Source: Nyssa sinensis
Taxonomy: Eukaryota; Streptophyta; Magnoliopsida; Cornales; Nyssaceae
Length of the DNA stretch: 64,000 bases
Reading direction: 5' to 3'
Assembly (NCBI GenBank): GCA_008638375.1
Contig: VIRR01000483.1
Coordinates: 62,001 to 126,000 of the forward strand
Shown here: positions 1 through 13,000 of the stretch, piece after piece
How the letters are laid out: every line of letters begins with the position of its first letter
How positions within the stretch are numbered: position 1 is the first letter of the stretch
Made by a program: the position numbers and the translations under genes
Notes under the pieces: generated by a model
The model's input: only the letters and a program-made list of their open reading frames with translations
What the model was told of the DNA's origin: nothing
Database searches by the model: none

Positions 1-60
1 CTTGTGTTTTTTTTTTTTTAATTTTATATAATAATAGAAAAGAAGTCGAATTTAGGTCAA

Positions 61-330
61 TTATATGAAAAAAACAAACACATAAGCCCGTTCGGATAAG
101 ATCTGAATCTAAACTTTAATTTCTTTGCTTTTGTTTCTCTTTGATTATTTTATTTGGGTTGTTGGCATATTAATTTAATACCACACCCCACAAGAAACAA
201 AAGAAATTAATACCCAACAAAATTGATTTCCTCATACAAAACATTTTTTTTTTAAATAAAAAAAGTTTACTTATCCACAGTGCCTGACAGCAATTGCATC
301 TTTAATGTTTCCCATTGGGACATGATTGTT
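61..330 (+). repeat. Leader module with flank, copy near the left edge
   Basis: This ~270 bp block (CCCGTTCGGATAAGATCT, a T-rich pyrimidine stretch, TTTAATACCGCACCCCACA AGAAAC, CAATTGCATCTTTAATG) recurs almost intact at about 4065-4325. Its core (ACTTTAATTTCTTTGCTTTTG through GCACCCCAC) recurs at 14366-14447 immediately upstream of the NLR gene, and in shorter form near 1640, 2020, 2420, 9620 and 10020. Confidence 0.75.
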
Positions 331-524
331 AATTTTTTTAGTGTTTCAAGTGTTTACTCATTTTCAGATTTTCTTTTTTATTTATTATTATTTTTTGGTT
401 GTTTTATTTGGGTTGTCACACATTATCAAACCAACCTACTTACAATAATGAATGATTATTAATTTTTTATTGTTTGAAGTGTTTTTGGGTTTTCAACTTT
501 TCATTTTTTTTTTAATTTATTTAT

Positions 525-1045
525 GGATAAATTATACTGGCATTCTCTAAAATTTTTAACAATTACACTGATTTTTTCTAAGATTTCTGAAATTACACTA
601 ACCTCTCGGGCTTTATCTGATAATATACAAATACTTCCCTTTAATCAAAATTTTTAATAAAAATGAAAAAACTGTCCATTTTATTTTATTTTTTGTATTT
701 TTTTAATTTTGACTAATTTTTTCTCACTTTTTTAAAAAGATTTTTTTATTTTTTATAAAATAAGTTTAAAGTAAAATAACTTATTTTTATTTTATATAAA
801 AATAAATTTAAAGTTTGAATCAATATTTATTTGAAAAATGACAAAAAGAAAAAATTCCAAAATTTAAAAATTTAGAAAAAAACATAAAATTGATAGTTTT
901 GTCATTTTGAAAATAAAAAATTGATTGAAAAGGAATATTTATATAATGTCATGTAAAGTAGGAATAATTAGTATAATTTTAAAAATTTTAAAAGAAATCA
1001 ATATAATTATATAAAACATAAAAAAAAAATAAGTATAATTTATCT
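525..1045. mobile_element. Non-autonomous TIR element, copy M1
   Basis: About 521 bp. It begins GGATAAATTATACTGGCATT and ends with the complementary AGTATAATTTATCT. The inverted match continues inward for roughly 75 bp with mismatches. The left arm contains about three ~28-30 bp iterations of an AATTACACT...TTT motif, mirrored in the right arm. The interior is A/T-only palindromic sequence with no ORF. The flanks are TTTATTTAT-like on both sides, so the target duplication cannot be fixed in this AT-rich context. Long TIRs suggest a Mutator-like MITE, but this is inference. Confidence 0.7.
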
Positions 1046-1272
1046 TTTATTTATTTATTTGGATTGTTGACACATTACTCCACGTCTCCACCTGCCATAA
1101 ATCATACCTTGTAAACTTTCTGGTGGTTCTTACTGTTATGGTTTTCAACTTTCCAGTTTTTTATTCTTATTACTTTCTTTGGTTATATTTTAAGCACATG
1201 ACTCTAAATTTGTAGGTAGGAGTAATCTCCTTCTACCTGGATATGTATTACAATTTTAGTGAATTATGTATG

Positions 1273-1309
<37 letters not shown>

Positions 1310-1737
1310 TGATTATTAGTTTTAACAAAAAAAATCAAAAAATCAAAAAGGATATATACATTGCATGTGAGTGCAGACGTGATTCATTAAGATTGTAACA
1401 CGTATACGGATAGAAAGAGATTCCTTTTACCTAAATTGGAGCAAGAATTATCCATATTTTATTTGTATTATTGACACATTATCCGCTGACCGACGTTAAC
1501 CCATAATTGTGAATTTTTTTTATCGTTTCACCCGTTTTCAACTATTTTTTTTTCTTTTAGCCAATGATAGAAAGGAGAATCGAATTTATGTCAATGGTAT
1601 GAAAAATGAACACATATTGCACTCGAATAAGACCTCAATCTTAACTTTAAGTTATTTACTTTTGTTTCTCTTTCATTGTTTTATCTGGGTTGTTGGCATA
1701 TTAGCTTATTACCGCACTCCACTTACACAAAAGTTGA

Positions 1738-1859
1738 CTAAAAATGGTATTTATATAATGTGAAATAAAATAGGAAAGATTAATATAATTTTAAAAATTT
1801 TAAAGAAAATCAGTGTAATTGTTAGAAATCTTAAAAAAAAAAAAGTGTAATTTATCTTT
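1738..1859. repeat. Solo right half of the TIR element
   Basis: This stretch matches only the rightmost ~120 bp of M1-M3 (TATAATGTGAAATAAAATAGG through GTGTAATTTATCT). No left arm is present; the leader module runs directly into it. Confidence 0.65.
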
Positions 1860-2118
1860 TATATATTTATTTGGATGGTTGACACATTACCCATTAACCC
1901 ATAATTGTGATTTTTTTGGTCGTTTCACCCATTTTCAACTTTTTCTTTAGACAATGATAGAAAAGAGAATTGAATTTACGTCAACATTATAAAAAATGAA
2001 CAACACTCAAATAAGACCTCAATCTTAACTTTAATTTCTTTACTTTTGTTTCTCTTTCATTGTTTTATTTGGGTTGTTGGCATATTAGTTTATTACCGCA
2101 CTCCACTTACAAAAAAAA

Positions 2119-2240
2119 TTAATTGACGAGGGTATTTATACAATAACAAGTAAAATAAAAGAAATTGGTGTAATTTTAAAAACTTTAGAAGAAGTTGTAA
2201 TTATCAGAAAACTAAAAAAAAGTAAGTATAATTTATCCTT
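2119..2240. repeat. Solo right half of the TIR element
   Basis: Second right-arm-only copy, ending AAGTATAATTTATCC and again placed straight after the leader module. It is more diverged than the copy at 1738. Confidence 0.6.
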
Positions 2241-2504
2241 TATTTATTTATTTGGATTATTGACACATCACCCACTAACCGACGTTAAACCATAATTGTA
2301 AATTTTTTTGGTCGTTTCACCCGTTTCAACCTTTTCTATTAGACAATGATAGAAAAGAGAATTGAATTTATGTCAATGGTATGAAAAATGAACACACACA
2401 GCGAACAAGACCTCAATCTTAACTTTAATTTCTTTACTTTTGTTTCTCTTTCATTGTTTTATTTGGGTTGTTGGCATATTAGTTTATTACCGCACCCCAC
2501 TTAC

Positions 2505-3960
2505 AATAATACATGACTGTTAATTTTTCTAGTTTTTCGAGTGTTTACTCATTTTTAGTTTTCTTATTTTATTTATTATATTTTTTTTGGATGTTTTATT
2601 TAGGTTGTCACGTACTATTAAACCAATTCACGTACAATAACGCATGATCGTTAATTGTTTAGTATTTTAATTATCTACTCATTTTCAACTTTCCTTTTTT
2701 ATTTATTATTTTTTGTATTTTTTGGGGGTTTTATTTAGGTTGCCACATATTATCAAACCAACCTTTTTACAATAATGCATGATTGTTAATTTTTTAGTAT
2801 TTCAAGTGTTTACTTATTTTCAGATTTTCTTTTTTATTTATTATCTTTTGTTTCTTTTGAAGTATTTATTTAGAATGTCACATGTTATCATACCAACCCA
2901 CTTACAATAATAATGCATGATTGTTAATTTTTTAGTATTTCAAGGGTTTACTTACTTTCAGATTTTCTTTTTTATTTATTATTTATTGTTTTTTTGGGAT
3001 ATTTTATTTAGGATGTCACATGTTGTCATACCAACCCACTTATAATAATGCATGATTGTTAATTTTTTAGTAATTCAAGTGTGTACTCATTTTCAGGTTT
3101 TTTTTTTATTTATTATCTTTTGTTTCTTTTGGAGTATTTTATTTAGAATGTCATACGTTATCTTACCAACTCACTTACAATAATAATGCATAATTGTTAA
3201 TGTTTTAGTGTTTTAAGGGTTTACTCATGTTCAGATTTTCTTTTTGAGTTATTATTTATTGTTTTTTTTTTTAAGATATTTTATTTAAGATGTCACACGT
3301 TATCATACCAACCCACTTACAATAATACATGATTGTTAAATTTTTAGTGTTTCAAGTGTTTACTCATTTTCAGATTTTCTTTTTTTTATATATTATCTTT
3401 TGTTTCTTTTGGATTATTTTATTTAAGATGTCACACATTATCATACCAACCCACTTACAATAATAATGCATGATTGTTAATTTTTTAGTGTTTCAAGGAT
3501 TTACTCATTTTCAGATTTTCTTTTTTATTTATTATTTTTTTTGGGATATTTTATTTAAGGATGTCACACGTTATCATACCAACTTACTTACAATAATGCA
3601 TGATTGTTAAATTTTTAGTGTTTCAAGTGTTTTCTCATTTTAGATTTTCTTTTTTACTTATTATTTATTATTTTTTTGAGGTATTTTATTTAGGATGTCA
3701 CACGTTATCATACCAACTCGCTTACAATAATGCACGATTGTTAATTTTTTTATTGTTTCAAGTGTTTACTCATTTTTATATTTTTTTATTTTTTATTTAA
3801 TTTTTTTGTTGTTGTTTTATTTAAAATGTCATGCATTATCAAACCAAACCACCTACAATAATGCATAATTGTTAATTTTATATGTTTGAAGTGTTTACAA
3901 GTTTTCAACTTTCTATTTTTTTTTGTTTTTATTTATTTATTTATTTGAATTGTGGACACA
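2505..3960 (+). repeat. Monomer array A
   Basis: About eleven diverged direct monomers. Alternating spacer variants (TTTTGTTTCTTTTGGAGTA versus TTTTTGGGATATTTTATTTA) already hint at a two-monomer higher-order unit. Spacing varies because of indels in T-runs and AATAAT versus AATAATAAT differences. Confidence 0.8.
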
Positions 3961-4064
3961 TTACCCCACGTCACTAGCCCACCTACCATAAATTATTGAC
4001 AGATTGCCCCACCAGCTCACCCACGTCAACTTTCTTGTTTTTTTTAAATTTTATATATGAAAAA

Positions 4065-4325
4065 AAAAAACAAACATATAATCCCGTCCGGATAAGATCT
4101 CAATCTAAACTTTAATTTCTTTCCTTTTGTTTCTCGTTGATTATTTTATTTGGGTCGTTGGCATATTAGTTTAATACCGCACCCCACAAGAAACAAAAGA
4201 AATTAATACTCAATAAAATTCATTTTCTCATACAAAACATTTTTTTAAATAAAAAAAAGTTTACTTATCCACATTGCCTGACTGCAATCGCATCTTCAAT
4301 GTTTCCCATTGGGGCACTATGCCAA
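4065..4325 (+). repeat. Leader module with flank, second long copy
   Basis: Near-identical to 61-330, including the CCCCACAAGAAACAAAAGAA tail and the TTTCCCATTGGG end point. It marks the right edge of the first monomer block; the sequence beyond 4326 is different in character. Confidence 0.75.
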
Positions 4326-5975
4326 AAGTGCAGTAATTAGTATGCCTAATGCTTGAACTGTTCTAATATTTAAAGTATTAGTGTTGGCATGACTTTTAAG
4401 ATAGAGATGAGTTCACAGATTTGAACCTAACCGTTGGTCAAAGGGAAACATTACTACACATAACATGAAAATGCTTATATTTACATGACACCAAACGTAC
4501 TAGTGTCTTGAGTTAGCGGCAAGAGCTAGTTGTTGGGGTGAGCTGCTTATTAGTGATTTTGGACGTTTGATCTCATGGTATTAATAGTCTCTAGACTGTT
4601 GAGTTGGTGCCTTACCAACTTAATGGATGTTGGTTTTTCTTTGGTTTGTTGTACTTGCATTTGATTGTTTTTTTAACTTGGTATTAATCATGTTGGGATT
4701 AAGTTTGGTAACAAAGATGCTAGCACTTCTTTTAAACCTTTTTGTAATTGAGTTGTATTGCTTGTACTTTTTTAATTACATTAATAAATTTTCTTACCAA
4801 TCAGGCTTAACGTTGCTCAAGTATAGACTCAACCTTCATAACATTATGAGCATCAAAAAGGGCCGCATCAAGAAAAATATTCAGAGCGGGTTAAAAAAAA
4901 TTTGGAGAATTTTGTATGCAAAATTTTTTCCTAAAATTTTTTTGAAAATTAGGGGAATTTTTTTCACAAATTGGAAAAAGTTTACATGAACAAGTTTTTT
5001 TTTTCCAAGAGAGATGACAAGAAGAAACTTTTTCTCAAAGTGGAGATGATAGGGAGAAGATTCAAAGGAGAGAAATAACAAATTTATATCTTCTTTTCTT
5101 ATTCTTAAATTTTCTTATCTATCAAGCAAAGTTTAAATGAGAAATATTTAGCAAGAAAATATGAAAATCAATCAAATAAATGGCAAAAAAAAATTTCTTA
5201 GCATCCAAACAAAGATTAAAGGATAAAATTTTTAAGAAAACATAAAAACCCATCAAAATCAATAGTTAAACTTTAGGAATTAAGATAGTCAATAGACTTG
5301 CTCAAAATTCTCGGATGAGAAATGAGAGATATTATGGATTTAAAATAAAAAATTTTGAGTGGTCTAAAATTTTTGGTTGATAAATTATAAAAATTATGGA
5401 TAAATATTGGACTGGACTAAAATTTTAAAATGAACTAATTTAAAAATGGCCCAAAATTTTAAATATCTAATTTTTTTTAAAATTTTGGGATGGGTTAGCC
5501 CACACCCTAGTCCACTAATACTTCTGCCTCTGAGCATAGGGTAAAAAAAAAAAGAAGTAGAAAATCCAATAATAGACATTAGTTGTCACCATAAGACGCC
5601 TAGTTAAGACACTTCCGTTCATAAAAACAAGCACATCTCACATATGACAAATTAAAGAGGAGATTCAAAAAATTAAAAACAAAGCCTTTTTCACATCCAA
5701 GGGGAAACCCTTAGTCTAAGATATCCAATTAAGACTTTTATATATATTTTTTTAGGGAGATTCAGCTCATGTAAAGTGTTTAATTAGTATAAGTTCTAAT
5801 TTAAAATATTTTAACTCAAAAAGTCTTTAAGTATTTTGTTAACAAAAATGCAACTCTATGTTAAAACACGGTGATACACAATTCTTCAGCTTTTTCTATG
5901 CCCAACCCACTACCACATCATCACTTTTTTTTTTTGAAACTTCAAAACTAAATAACTTGTAATATATATATATAT
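4326..5975. other. Unassigned intergenic stretch
   Basis: No monomers, no convincing ORF and no recognisable protein similarity. ORFs at 4627-4989 (+) and 4881-5081 (-) are low-complexity, rich in Leu, Phe and Lys, and I do not regard them as genes. Confidence 0.5.
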
Positions 5976-6720
5976 TGTAATACCCTAACCCAAAAATTTC
6001 GGGTCATATAACACACATTACGAGATTATAAGCAATAGTGTACAAAATACTAAACATAAGAAAATAATTAATTAATTAAATATAAGGAAATAAATTATTT
6101 GATATGATTAATGGAATATATGTTGACACATGCAATACACACATTGAAGGTGCATTGTGTGTGTGTATGGTCATGTGTGTATATATATATATATATATAT
6201 GTATATACCTATATGTGCATATGAATAATCTTATATATATATATATATATATATAAGTAAAGATACAAAATATCTTAGTGTGTGCAGAATGGTGACCAAG
6301 TGTGTGTGGAGTGTTGGCTGTATAGGTGTGTGTGTGTCTCCAAGTGGGTTAGTGTGTGTAAGTTATATTATATATATATATACAAAAAACACCGTACAAT
6401 GGTGGACTATGATTCAAAATTCAACAACGTACGATGATAGGTCGCGATTGACGACAACGATTCATAGTTTTATTGACCGTGATTCACAACAATGATCGTG
6501 ATGATGAACAACAATGAGTATTCTTTGCGATCAATGGAAACAGTGCTTGCTGCCGTGGTTGGTGATGAAGAGGTGGAGTCCTCGTGGTCGGTAGTGAAGA
6601 GGAAGAAGAGAAGAGAGTTGTAAGTAATTTTTAGGGTTGCGCAAGAGATGACTGATTGTGAGAGAATTCTCTTCAAGAGAATTCTATTTTGGAATGATAT
6701 ATTTCATTAGGGTATTTTTG
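5976..6720 (-). mobile_element. Possible LTR remnant
   Basis: Begins TGTAATACCCTAACCC followed by AAATTTCGGGTC, which resembles the end of gypsy-type LTRs read in reverse. It carries TA and TG microsatellites (about 6180-6200, 6232-6255, 6320-6340), as do the better-defined LTRs further right. No opposite end, target duplication or internal region was found, so this is tentative. Confidence 0.3.
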
Positions 6721-7555
6721 TCATTTATAAAATAAATTACAAGAGTGCGATGTCATCATAATAGACTTAATCTGAAAAAAAAACCCAAGTCTTTCACCTT
6801 GAATTGAAAAGTTGCGTGGATGTTATAATAATATAGTATCTTTTTAAAGGATTTAAGGCTAAAAAACCCTTAATTCTTCTCTCTCAATCATTTGGAAGGC
6901 TTGGCGCGTGGGACAATCCACAAATGAATGGGGACAATCGCCAAACAACCAACTTGGGGGGACTTTCCTCAAAGAAAGTAAGACCATTATGCAATAGACT
7001 ACTCTTTCTCTTGTGGCGATGAATGGGACCCTACTCTTGCCTTTAGGAACAATAGAAGTCTGTGGTGGAGCTTTTTGCATCAAGGGGCTTATTGGTATAT
7101 TGGGGGTTTTAAAATTTCAGTAGACGAATTCCAGGGAAAAGGTTGGATAGATTTAGATACATAAACTTGGTATGTTGCCAAACTTGTGTGGGATTTGTGC
7201 AAAGTTGAAGCTATTGAAAGTGAAATTCAGACTCTATAGAAATCGAAGACTAAAAAGGCTACTTTATTTGTTTTTATGAGTTGGCAATGGCTGATGATGG
7301 GACGATACAATGAGGTTACGGTTGATGGGGTTGAGTAAATGGATAAATTATATATAAGGGTATTATTCTTATATTAGAAAAAAATTACAATGTCAACTAA
7401 TTAAAAATGAATCTCATCTCAAAAAAAATTTTAAATTGTTCTTCATCTCGAAACTAAAAAATGCACTAACTCTATAATAATAATTAAGTATCTTTAAGAA
7501 TGACCTAAAACTAATTAACTCTTTGTTAAGAGTTTTATGAACTTTCTATAGTTTT
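6721..7555. other. Unassigned stretch before the second array
   Basis: Around 6860-7260 the base composition is less AT-rich and slightly reminiscent of a decayed reading frame, with several stops. I could not assign it to a family. 7330-7555 is AT-rich spacer. Confidence 0.4.
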
Positions 7556-7559
7556 AAGC

Positions 7560-8520
7560 ATGAGGCATTTTTAACTTTCCTTTTTATTTATTATTTATTG
7601 GTTATTTTATTTGGATCGTCACACATTATCAAAGCAGCCCACCTACACATAAAATAATGCATGATTGTCAATTTTGCGAACTTTCTATAGTTCGAAGCAT
7701 AACACATTTGCAGCTTTCCATTTTTATTTTTTGTTAATTTTTTATGGTTGTTTTATTTCGATTGTCACACATTATCAAATCAGCCCAATTATAATAATGC
7801 ATGATTGTTAATTTTGTTAACTTTTTATGGTTCTAAGTTTGCTTTCTTTTTTTAATTTTTTATTTATTGTTTTATTTGGGTTGTCACACATTATCAAACC
7901 AGCTCACTTACAATAATGCATGATTGTTAATTTTGTGAATTTTCTATGGTTATAAGTTTTCTTTCTTTTTTTTTTATTTATTGTTTATTGTTTTCTTTGG
8001 TTTTTATATTTGGGCTGTCACACGTTATCAAACCAGTTCACCTACAATAATGTATGATTGTTAATTTTGTGAATTTTCTGTAGTTCTAACCAAAACACAT
8101 TTTCAACTTTATTTTTTATTTATTATTTAATTTTTTTTTTTTGGTTTTTCTTTTTTTTTTGGGTTGTCACACATTATCAAATCAGCCCCACCTACAATAA
8201 TACATGATTGTTACTTTTCTAGTGTTTCAAGTGTTTACTCATTTTCAGCTTTCCTTTTTTTTTTGAGGTTTTTTATTTAGGTTGTCACATGTTATCAAAC
8301 CAACCCACCTAGAATAATGCATGATTGTTAATTTTTTCAGTGTTTCAAGTGTTTACTCATTTTCAGATTTCTTTTTTATTTATTATTATTTTGTTGGTTG
8401 TTTTATTTGGGTTGTCACACATTATCAAACCAACCCACTTACAATAATGCATGATTATTAATTTTCTATTGTTTGAAGTGTTTACGGGTTTTCAACTTTT
8501 TATTCTTTTTTGTTTTTATT
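7560..8520 (+). repeat. Monomer array B
   Basis: About seven diverged monomers. Here the segment after GATTGTTAAT reads TTTGTGAACTTTCTATAG, a subfamily not seen in the other arrays. Confidence 0.75.
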
Positions 8521-8531
8521 TATTTATTTAT

Positions 8532-9056
8532 GGATAAATTACACTAGCCTTCTCTGAAATTTCTAACAATTACACTGATTTTTTTTGAGATTTCTGAAAT
8601 TATACTAACCTCTCATGCTTTATTTGATAATATACAAATACTCCCCTTCAATCAAAATTTTTAATAAAAATGAAAAAACTGCCCATTTTATTTTATTTTT
8701 TGTATTTTTTAAATTTTGACCAATTTTTTCTCACTTTTTTAAAAAGATTTTTTTTATTTTATATAAAATAAGTTTAAAGTAAAATAATTTATTTTTATTT
8801 TATATAAAAATAAATTTAAAGTTTGAATCAATATTTATTTGAAAAATGAAAAAAAGAAAAAATTTCAAAATTCAAAAATTGAGAAAAAAAACATAAAATT
8901 GGTAGTTTTGCCATTTTGAAGAGAAAAAATAATTGACTGAAAGAGAATATTTATATAATGTCATGTAAAGTAGAATTGATCAGTAAAATTTTAAAAATTT
9001 TAGAAAAAATCAATATAATTATCCAAAACATAAAAAAAAATAAGTATAATTTATCT
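8532..9056. mobile_element. Non-autonomous TIR element, copy M2
   Basis: Same structure as M1 (left end GGATAAATTACACTAGCC, right end AGTATAATTTATCT), about 525 bp. It sits at the equivalent place in the second segmental copy, so it was duplicated with its surroundings rather than inserted independently. Confidence 0.7.
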
Positions 9057-9715
9057 TTTATTTATTTATTTGGATTGTTGATACATTACTCCACGTCTCC
9101 ACTTGCCATAAATCATACCTTGTAAACTTTCTGGTGGTTCTTACTATACTGTTATGGTTTTCAACTTTCCAGTTTTTTATTCTTATTACTTTCTTTGGTT
9201 ATATTTTAAGCACAATGCTTGACTCTAAATACTTGCATATGTATCACAATTTTAGTGAATCACGTATGTATTTATATATATATATATATGATGTGATTAT
9301 TAGTTTTAACAAAAAAATTCAAAAAATCAAAAAGGACATGTACGTTGCATGTGAGTGCAGACGTTATTCATTAAGATTGTAACACGTACACAGATTGGAA
9401 GAGGTTCCTTTTACCTGAATTGAAGCCAAGCATTATCCATATTTTATTTGTACTATTGACACGTTATCCACTGACCGACGTTAACCCATAATTGTGAATT
9501 TTTTTGATCGTTTCTCCCGTTTTCAACTTTTTTTTTTCTTTAGACAATGATAGAAAAGAGAATCGAATTTATGTCAATGGTATGAAACATGAACATATAC
9601 TGCACTCGAATAAGACCTCAATCTTAACTTTAATTTATTTACTTTTGTTTCTCTTTCATTGTTTTATTTGGGTTGTTGGCATATTGGCTTATTACTGCAC
9701 TCCACTTACACAAAA

Positions 9716-9841
9716 AATGACTGAAAATGGTATTTCTATAATGTGAAGTAAAATAGGAAAGATTAGTAAAATTTTAAAAACTTTAGAGAAAATTAGCGTA
9801 ATTGTTAGAAATATCAAAAAAAAAAAGTGAAATTTATCCTT
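9716..9841. repeat. Solo right half of the TIR element
   Basis: Counterpart of 1738-1859 in the second segmental copy, with the same truncation point after the leader module. Confidence 0.62.
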
Positions 9842-10094
9842 TATATATTTATTTGGATGGTTGACACATTAACCATTGACCGACATTAACCCATAATTGT
9901 GAATTTTTTGGTCATTTCATCCGTTTTCAACTTTTTCTTTAGACAACGATAGAAAAGAGAATTGAATTTACGTCAACGGTATCAAAAATGAACACTCAAA
10001 TAAGACCTCAATCTTAACTTTAATTTCTTTACTTTTGTTTCTCTTTCATTGTTTTATTTGGGTTGTTGGCATATTAGTTTATTACCGCACCCCA

Positions 10095-13000
10095 CTTCCT
10101 ATAATACATGGCTGTTAATTTTTCTAGTGTTTCAAGTGTTTACTCATTTTTAGCTTTCTTATTTTATTTATTATATTTTTTTGGATGTTTTATTTAGGTT
10201 GTCACGTACTATCAAACCAATTCACGTATAATAACTCATGATCGTTAATTGTTTAGTATTTTAATTATTTACTCATTTTCAACTTTCCTTTTTTATTTAT
10301 TATTTTTTGTATTTTTTTGGGGTTTTATTTAGGTTGTCACATATTATCAAACCAACCTTTTTACAATAATGCATGATTGTTAATTTTTTAGTATTTTAAG
10401 TATTTACTCATTTTCAGATTTTCTTTTTTATTTATTATCTTTTGTTTCTTTTGGAGTATTTTATTTAGAATGTCACACGTTATCATACCAACACACTTAC
10501 AATAATAATGCATAATTGTTAATTTTTTAGTGTTAATTCAAGGGTTTACTCACTTTCAGATTTTCTTTTTTATTTAATATTTATTGATTTTTTGGGATAT
10601 TTTATTTAAGATGTCACATGTTATCATACCAACCCACTTACAATAATGCATGATTGTTAATTTTTTAGTAATTTAAGTGTGTACTCATTTTCAGGTTTTT
10701 TTTTTTTTTATTTGTTATCTTTTGTTTCTTTTGGAGTATTTTATTTAAGATGTCACATGTTATCATACCAACCCACTTATAATAATAATGCATGATTGTT
10801 AATTTTTTAGTGTTTCAAGGGTTTACACATTTTCAGATTTTCTTTTTTATTTATTATTTATTGTTTTTTTTTGGGATATTTTATTTAGGATGTCACATGT
10901 TATCATACCAACCCACTTGTTAATTTTTTAGTAATTTAAGTGTGTACTCATTTTCAGTTTTTTTTTTTAATTTATTTATTGTCTTTTGTTTCTTTTGAAG
11001 TATTTTATTAGATGTCACATGTTATCATACCAACCCACTTACAATAATAATGCATGATTGCTAATTTTTTAGTGTTTCAAGGGTTTACACATTTTCAGAT
11101 TTTCTTTTTTATTTATTATTTATTGTTTTTTTTGGGATATTTTATTTAGGATGTCACGTGTTATCATACCAACCCACTTGTTAATTTTTTAGTAATTTAA
11201 GTGTGTACTCATTTTCAGGTTTTATTTATTTATTTATTGTCTTTTGTTTCTTTTGAAGTATTTTATTAGATGTCACATGTTATCATACCAACCCACTTAC
11301 AATAATAATGCATGATTGTTAATTTTTTAGTGTTTCAAGGGTTTACACATTTTCAGATTTTCTTTTTTATTTATTATTTATTGTTTTTTTTGGGATATTT
11401 TATTTAAGATGTCACGTGTTATCATACCAACCCACTTGTTAATTTTTTAGTAATTTAAGTGTGTACTCATTTTCAGGTTTTATTTATTTATTTATTGTCT
11501 TTTGTTTCTTTTGAAGTATTTTATTAGATGTCACATGTTATCATACCAACCCACTTACAATAATAATGCATGATTGTTAATTTTTTAGTGTTTCAAGGGC
11601 TTACACATTTTCAGATTTTCTTTTTTATTTATTATTTATTGTTTTTTTTGGGATATTTTATTTAGGATGTCACGTGTTATCATACCAACCCACTTGTTAA
11701 TTTTTTAGTAATTTAAGTGTGTACTCATTTTCAGGTTTTATTTATTTATTTATTGTCTTTTGTTTCTTTTGAAGTATTTTATTAGATGTCACATGTTATC
11801 ATACCAACCCACTTACAATAATAATGCATGATTGTTAATTTTTTAGTGTTTCAAGGGTTTACACATTTTCAGATTTTCTTTTTTATTTATTATTTATTGT
11901 TTTTTTTGGGATATTTTATTTAGGATGTCACGTGTTATCATACCAACCCACTTGTTAATTTTTTAGTAATTTAAGTGTGTACTCATTTTCAGGTTTTATT
12001 TATTTATTTATTGTCTTTTGTTTCTTTTGAAGTATTTTATTAGATGTCACATGTTATCATACCAACCCACTTACAATAATAATGCATGATTGTTAATTTT
12101 TTAGTGTTTCAAGGGTTTACACATTTTCAGATTTTCTTTTTTATTTATTATTTATTGTTTTTTTTGGGATATTTTATTTAGGATGTCACGTGTTATCATA
12201 CCAACCCACTTGTTAATTTTTTAGTAATTTAAGTGTGTACTCATTTTCAGGTTTTATTTATTTATTTATTGTCTTTTGTTTCTTTTGAAGTATTTTATTA
12301 GATGTCACATGTTATCATACCAACCCACTTACAATAATAATGCATGATTGTTAATTTTTTAGTGTTAATTCAAGGGTTTACTCACTTTCAGATTTTCTTT
12401 TTTATTTAATATTTATTGATTTTTTGGGATATTTTATTTAAGATGTCACATGTTATCATACCAACCCACTTACAATAATGCATGATTGTTAATTTTTTAG
12501 TAATTTAAGTGTGTACTCATTTTCAGGTTTTTTTTTTTTTTATTTGTTATCTTTTGTTTCTTTTGGAGTATTTTATTTAAGATGTCACATGTTATCATAC
12601 CAACCCACTTATAATAATAATGCATGATTGTTAATTTTTTAGTGTTTCAAGGGTTTACACATTTTCAGATTTTCTTTTTTATTTATTATTTATTGTTTTT
12701 TTTTGGGATATTTTATTTAGGATGTCACATGTTATCATACCAACCCACTTGTTAATTTTTTAGTAATTTAAGTGTGTACTCATTTTCAGGTTTGTTTTAT
12801 TTATTTATTATCTTTTGTTTCTTTTGGAGTATTTTATTAGATGTCACATGTTATCATACCAACCCACTTACAATAATAATGCATGATTGTTAATTTTTTA
12901 GTGTTTCAAGGGTTTACACATTTTCAGATTTTCTTTTTTATTTATTATTTTTTGTTGGGTGTTTTATTTAGGTTGTCACATATTATCAAATCAACCCACC

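Larger units (their letters stand above)
322..2900 (+). repeat. Segmental duplication, copy 1
   Basis: The order of landmarks here (monomer, TIR element, ACTCCACGTCTCC block, TA microsatellite, GTGAGTGCAGACGT block, repeated leader modules, monomer array) is reproduced at 8325-10497. The offset is about 8007 bp at the left end, 7995 bp near 1509 and about 7595 bp near 2492. The change arises because this copy has three leader-module subunits (about 1440-1740, 1870-2110, 2250-2500) where the other has two. Confidence 0.85.
8325..10497 (+). repeat. Segmental duplication, copy 2
   Basis: Partner of 322-2900 in direct orientation, with the same landmarks in the same order. It has one leader-module subunit fewer and a shorter TA tract (about 9274-9288 versus about 1278-1305). 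Similarity is high by eye but both copies carry scattered substitutions, so the duplication predates the very uniform 258-bp array downstream. Confidence 0.85.

Noticed and set aside
280..462. Phe/Leu/Tyr-rich small ORFs across 280-13104 that look like membrane peptides
   Set aside because: T-rich repeat DNA always translates to such residues; starts and ends vary between otherwise identical repeats.
4627..4989. 120-aa hydrophobic, Lys-rich ORF
   Set aside because: Low-complexity AT-rich translation, antisense overlap with another spurious frame, no recognisable domain.
5983..5992. CCCTAACCC, resembling plant telomere repeat
   Set aside because: Only one and a half units, not tandem; better explained as an LTR-like end (TGTAATACCC...).
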